Assembly (NCBI GenBank): GCA_002403155.1 | Contig: DHHF01000008.1 | Coordinates: forward strand, 1-64,000 | Direction of reading: 5' to 3' | Length of the DNA stretch: 64,000 nt | Source: Sulfurovum sp. UBA4779 | GTDB taxonomy: Bacteria > Campylobacterota > Campylobacteria > Campylobacterales > Sulfurovaceae | Shown here: positions 60,871 through 64,000 of the stretch, one piece after another | Layout of the letters: each line of letters opens with the position of its first letter | How positions within the stretch are numbered: the stretch's first letter is position 1 | Made by a program: the position numbers and the translations under genes | Notes under the pieces: model-generated | Told to the model about the DNA's origin: nothing | The model's input: the letters and a program-made list of their open reading frames with translations, nothing else | Database searches by the model: none

Positions 60871-61707
60871 TCACAATGCAGCCATAGGCGCAAGGGCTGC
60901 TTCTTTTTCTTCTCCAAGCAAAGAAGAAAGTTCAACATCTTCGCCGTAGGCTTCAAAGAGACGGCAGATCGTCTCAAGCCGGATGTCCGATCGCTCCAGA
61001 TAGGGATTGGCGTCGATAAACTGCCAAAAAGGCTCGGGATCTTCGCAAAGCGCTTTGAGGTAGTGACGGGTGATTTTGCCCATAGGTTCTTCTGTTTCGT
61101 TGAGGAGTTTTATCCTTTCTATCGCAAAAGGCGTTCTCATGCCATAGTAATCCACCGCTTCGCCTATCTGCTCAAAGTTGACCTTTTGTCTTTTGAGGAT
61201 GTGGTGCATGGAGAGTTCCATAATCGAAAAAACTCTTTCGTACGGATATAGTATAAAATTGATCCTTGTGGCAATCATTAATCCGTAAGTCAGAATCGTT
61301 CTAAGATGAAGGGCCGAAAAAGTATCGTGTATAGGCAAGTTTTGGATTAATGCTCCTCTTGATATTTCTGCAATGGGAAGCTTTTGCGTTAAATGTTCTA
61401 TCCCCTCTACATGCCCGTCTTTTTGCATCGGCATATATCGGATCGGCGTTTTGCCGTTGACAAAAAAGTTTCTCACCGTTCCGACATACCTTCCGCTGGG
61501 GACATGCTGCAATAGAAATAAAAACGACTGTTCATCGTCTTTGCTGAACAGATAGCCTTTGCTCTCAAGCAGTTCGGGCGACATATTGTATTTGGGCGCA
61601 AAGACTTCCGCTCTTACTGCTTTGACCGTTTGAAAATCTTTTTGCGTCGTTGCGAGTTTGAGGGTATACTCTTGTGTTAAGATTCTAAATGCTTCTTCGT
61701 TTGTCAT
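60871..61707 (-). CDS. GNAT-type N-acyltransferase, LuxI / exosortase-associated family
   Basis: A 278-residue protein. The N-terminal 170 residues have the order of LuxI-like and PEP-CTERM/exosortase-associated acyltransferases: an Arg-bearing helix (VKAVRAEVFAPKYNM), an acidic strand (SKDDEQSFLFLL), YVGTVRNF, then EISRGALIQ. Such proteins join an acyl group from acyl-ACP to an amine, making homoserine-lactone signals, N-acyl amino acids or lipids. The remaining 100 residues (FWQFIDANPYLERSDIRLETICRLFEAYG) are helical and I cannot assign them. There is no LuxR, exosortase or PEP-CTERM gene in the window. It converges with the FtsL-like gene and is divergent from the TonB receptor. Confidence 0.75.
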   Translation of the reverse strand: MTNEEAFRILTQEYTLKLATTQKDFQTVKAVRAEVFAPKYNMSPELLESKGYLFSKDDEQSFLFLLQHVPSGRYVGTVRNFFVNGKTPIRYMPMQKDGHVEGIEHLTQKLPIAEISRGALIQNLPIHDTFSALHLRTILTYGLMIATRINFILYPYERVFSIMELSMHHILKRQKVNFEQIGEAVDYYGMRTPFAIERIKLLNETEEPMGKITRHYLKALCEDPEPFWQFIDANPYLERSDIRLETICRLFEAYGEDVELSSLLGEEKEAALAPMAAL

Positions 61708-61841
61708 GGGGCATCTGTCTTTTTGTTGAATTGAATGAAGCAGTATAAACCGTACTTTATAAGAATATACTAAAAAATATGTATTTTTATGCGAGTTAGG
61801 ATATACTTAGGCATCAAGTTGGGGAGCAAAAGGGAGAGTGC

Positions 61842-63731
61842 ATGCCAAAAAACAAAAAAAGAGTATACGGCGCGTTGTGTTTGTGTCTAGTATTGGGGGG
61901 CATGCCCGCACACGCACAAAGCGTTGAGAGCGTGATGCAGGAGTATACTCAGAAAAATGACTTAAGCCAAAAGACGATCGATGAGAACAAAGGGCATTTG
62001 GTGCTGTATAGCAGGGAGCAGCTTGAAAATATGCGCGCCAAAACGCTGAGGGATGTTTTCAAGACCACGCCGGTGATCTATTACCACGAAAACAGGTTCG
62101 GTTTGCCCGATCCGCTTACGAGCGGGGCGTTTGAGCCTTACCGGAGCAATTTTATACGGCTCTACATCGACGGCGTGGAGATCACCCAAGGGTGGGCGGG
62201 AAGCGGGCTGGTGCTGTACGGGGATATCAATATCGATTTTGTCGATCATATCGAGTTTTATTATGCCATCCCTTCTTTTGAGACTTCCGTAGAGCCGGCG
62301 TATCTGACGATCTTTCTTTACTCCAAAGACCCCAAGCGCGAAGGCGGCGGCAAACTGGGTTTGAGCGGCGGAAGCAGAGGCTACAACGCCCAAACGTTCA
62401 GCTATGCCAAACAGGAAAACGAGTTTACCTATATGATGAACGTTGCGCATACCAAAGAGAAGCGCGAAAAGATACCCAACGGTACCTCCCTTCCGTTGTC
62501 GAGAGACTTTGAAACCACGCAGCTTTTTTCGCATGCCAAGAGCGATGATCAGGCGTTCCATCTTCAGGTGATGAAGAAAAATGCCGACTCTTTGGCAGGC
62601 CTCAGCTATGATGCGACGCCTGAAGCCAGCAAGATGGATTATCTGAATGTGCATATGGACTACGGGGTCGACTTTGATGCAAACTGGCGGGCGCAGTTTA
62701 CCTATGACTGGCTTGAAAAAGAAGTTTATGCAAAAGATGATGCACCTTTGCTTTATATGGGCTTTTTTTCGTCCGCCCTGCAAGAGCTTGATGCCGAGGC
62801 AACGACAAGCGCTTATACGGGGGAGCTGACCTATCATGAGACGGTAGGCAAACACCGCATCGCTGCAGGCGTCAAAGGCAGGCTCAAACAGCTGGACCGT
62901 TTAAATGTGCAGGGGGAAGGCGATATCGCTTTGGGGTTTGACAGCGAAGCGATCACGTCGGTTTTTTTTCAAGACCAGTATGCCCTTGCAGAAAACCAGC
63001 TGCTGACACTGGGGGTAGAAGGGATACATTTTGGCAGAAACGGTGATGTGGAAGATGACAACCTGATGCAGTTTCGTCTGGGGTATATCTACGGCGGCGA
63101 GCATTGGACATACAAGACGTATCTGTACCGGGTGATGTTTGCGCTGGATCCTTTAAATAGATATCTGGGGTATGCGCTTTCTGAGAGTGTGCCTGCACAA
63201 AAAACCCTGGGGTTTACCCAAGAGCTTGCCTATACGGATGAAAAGCAATACATCCGCCTGATGCTGCTTTTGATGAAAGATGAAGACGGATTGGTCCAAA
63301 ATCCCGGAGCTGCAGGGGATACCAAGTATTTCTTTTCGGTTTTGAATTATGATTATCGTTTTGATGTCAACAGCAAGATAACTTCGCAAATCTATTATGC
63401 AGAATATAAGAATATTTTCGGGCTTAACAGTCTTGAGGATATAAGCGGATTTTTTACCTTTTTTAAACGGTATGAAGCTCTGGATTTTTATAACGGTGTG
63501 GTGTGGCACCGCAACAGCCTTGACTGGAAAAACTATTGGGATTGGACCAGTTCGGTGACCTGGAATGTCGATGAAGACCTGACACTGACGCTCAAAGGGG
63601 AAAATCTTTTGGACAAAGCCAAAGAGACCGATCTTTACAGATATGACCTCTCCAGCGGTTCGTTTTTAAGTCCTTTGTCTATCTCTCCGATAGACCGCAG
63701 GATCATGCTTGAGCTGGAGTATATGTTTTGA
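61842..63731 (+). CDS. TonB-dependent receptor, atypical plug
   Basis: A 629-residue outer-membrane protein with a signal peptide (MPKNKKRVYGALCLCLVLGGMPAHA). A plug-like domain (about 45-150: YSREQLENMRAKTLRDVFKTTPVIYYHENRFG, RLYIDGVEIT, DHIEFYY) precedes a beta-barrel of alternating strands ending in ELEYMF, with the terminal Phe of outer-membrane proteins. The plug closes with EPAYLTIFLYSKDP where standard receptors have a YG-x-x-A-x-x-GVINI-type motif, so it belongs to a divergent branch. GGGAGAG precedes the ATG. Its stop overlaps the next start (TTGA). G+C appears higher than in the core genes. Ligand unknown. Confidence 0.85.
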   Translation: MPKNKKRVYGALCLCLVLGGMPAHAQSVESVMQEYTQKNDLSQKTIDENKGHLVLYSREQLENMRAKTLRDVFKTTPVIYYHENRFGLPDPLTSGAFEPYRSNFIRLYIDGVEITQGWAGSGLVLYGDINIDFVDHIEFYYAIPSFETSVEPAYLTIFLYSKDPKREGGGKLGLSGGSRGYNAQTFSYAKQENEFTYMMNVAHTKEKREKIPNGTSLPLSRDFETTQLFSHAKSDDQAFHLQVMKKNADSLAGLSYDATPEASKMDYLNVHMDYGVDFDANWRAQFTYDWLEKEVYAKDDAPLLYMGFFSSALQELDAEATTSAYTGELTYHETVGKHRIAAGVKGRLKQLDRLNVQGEGDIALGFDSEAITSVFFQDQYALAENQLLTLGVEGIHFGRNGDVEDDNLMQFRLGYIYGGEHWTYKTYLYRVMFALDPLNRYLGYALSESVPAQKTLGFTQELAYTDEKQYIRLMLLLMKDEDGLVQNPGAAGDTKYFFSVLNYDYRFDVNSKITSQIYYAEYKNIFGLNSLEDISGFFTFFKRYEALDFYNGVVWHRNSLDWKNYWDWTSSVTWNVDEDLTLTLKGENLLDKAKETDLYRYDLSSGSFLSPLSISPIDRRIMLELEYMF

Positions 63732-64000
63732 AAAGATATTTTTTTGTCTTTTTGCTGTTGTTGGGGCAACTGCATGCTCTGGAGAGAGAAAGTACGCTTA
63801 AGATGTATGGCGTAATCTTTGAAGCGCTCGGCCTAAAAGCTCCCATTCATCTGTATGTCAACGATAAAGAATACCGAAGCGTATTTAGGCATTCGCCCGA
63901 TATCGAACTGGTAGATGTTTTTGAAAAGTCCGATATCGTTTTGGTCACCACCGAAGAGGCATTGGAGCTGGCAAGAAGAAAAAAAGGCCAAAACCCCGAA
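63728..64000 (+). CDS. Exported protein of unknown function (3' end outside the window)
   Basis: The first 91 residues of a gene that runs off the window. The TTG at 63728 overlaps the receptor's stop codon and has GGAG 8 bases before it. The protein opens with a signal peptide (MKRYFFVFLLLLGQLHALE), followed by a soluble alpha/beta-looking part (MYGVIFEALGLKAPIHLYVNDK, ELVDVFEKSDIVLVTTEEALELARR). I cannot name the family. Its coupling to the receptor suggests a periplasmic partner, perhaps a binding or sensing protein. Confidence 0.7.
   Translation, partial: MKRYFFVFLLLLGQLHALERESTLKMYGVIFEALGLKAPIHLYVNDKEYRSVFRHSPDIELVDVFEKSDIVLVTTEEALELARRKKGQNPE

Noticed and set aside
61842..63731. Naming the receptor as a siderophore or cobalamin transporter
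   Set aside because: The plug is divergent and no uptake genes are visible in the window, so a substrate cannot be supported.
1..64000. tRNA genes, prophage or integrative element
   Set aside because: No cloverleaf-type sequences, integrase, phage structural genes or transposases were recognised in reading the window.

Overview
The window looks like a chromosomal segment of a Campylobacterota (epsilonproteobacterial) chemolithoautotroph, closest in gene content to Sulfurovum-type organisms. The support is a 2-oxoglutarate:ferredoxin oxidoreductase operon (oorDABC) beside succinyl-CoA synthetase, fumarase C, malate dehydrogenase and a monomeric isocitrate dehydrogenase; an HsrA-type orphan regulator; the UPF0323 lipoprotein / glutathionylspermidine-synthase-like pair; ribonuclease Y; a free-standing RadA; and many promoters with an extended TTTTGCTATAAT-like -10 box. 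The species call is inference from gene content only.

Layout. 1-992: the 3' end of a polymorphic-toxin gene (Tlde1/DUF2778-type C-terminal domain) with a tightly coupled, very AT-rich four-helix membrane protein that is probably its immunity factor. 1015-6175 (minus): an envelope-lipid module of diacylglycerol kinase, OmpR-type response regulator, histidine kinase, LtaS-like sulfatase-fold transferase and PAP2 phosphatase. 6442-10752: DJ-1/PfpI protein and DNA polymerase III alpha. 11010-21229: monomeric IDH, Mdh, FumC, SucCD and OorDABC, a large part of the (reductive) TCA cycle, closed by a strong terminator. 21371-21718: RNase P RNA. 22082-27332: a molybdopterin oxidoreductase, ArgD, a TolC-like protein and a MidA-type methyltransferase.

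27333-43362 is mostly housekeeping: ThiS, AcpS, RadA, PlsC, FtsY, a TlpA-like thioredoxin lipoprotein, 5-formyl-THF cyclo-ligase, RNase Y, a periplasmic cyclophilin, CmoB, HsrA, a hotdog thioesterase, an MBL hydrolase, LpxK, ArgB, ThrC and a LysM/3D cell-wall protein. 43386-52563 has Uup, an M48 peptidase, PrmC, a DUF4149 protein, a deoxyinosine-type DNA glycosylase, ApaH, PPK2, and the GspS-like/UPF0323 pair. 52703-56770 (minus) is the cell-division block PpiD/SurA-like - FtsA - FtsZ. BioA, a Sel1-repeat protein, RsmH and an FtsL-like protein follow.

60871-64000 is accessory in character and richer in G+C: a LuxI/exosortase-associated GNAT N-acyltransferase, then divergently an atypical TonB-dependent receptor translationally coupled to an exported protein that runs off the window. 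No tRNA, CRISPR array, insertion sequence or phage gene was seen. The most promising places for new biology are the toxin/immunity pair at the left edge, the acyltransferase/receptor region at the right edge, the structured repeat element at 34530-34657, and the two-component-linked lipid module.
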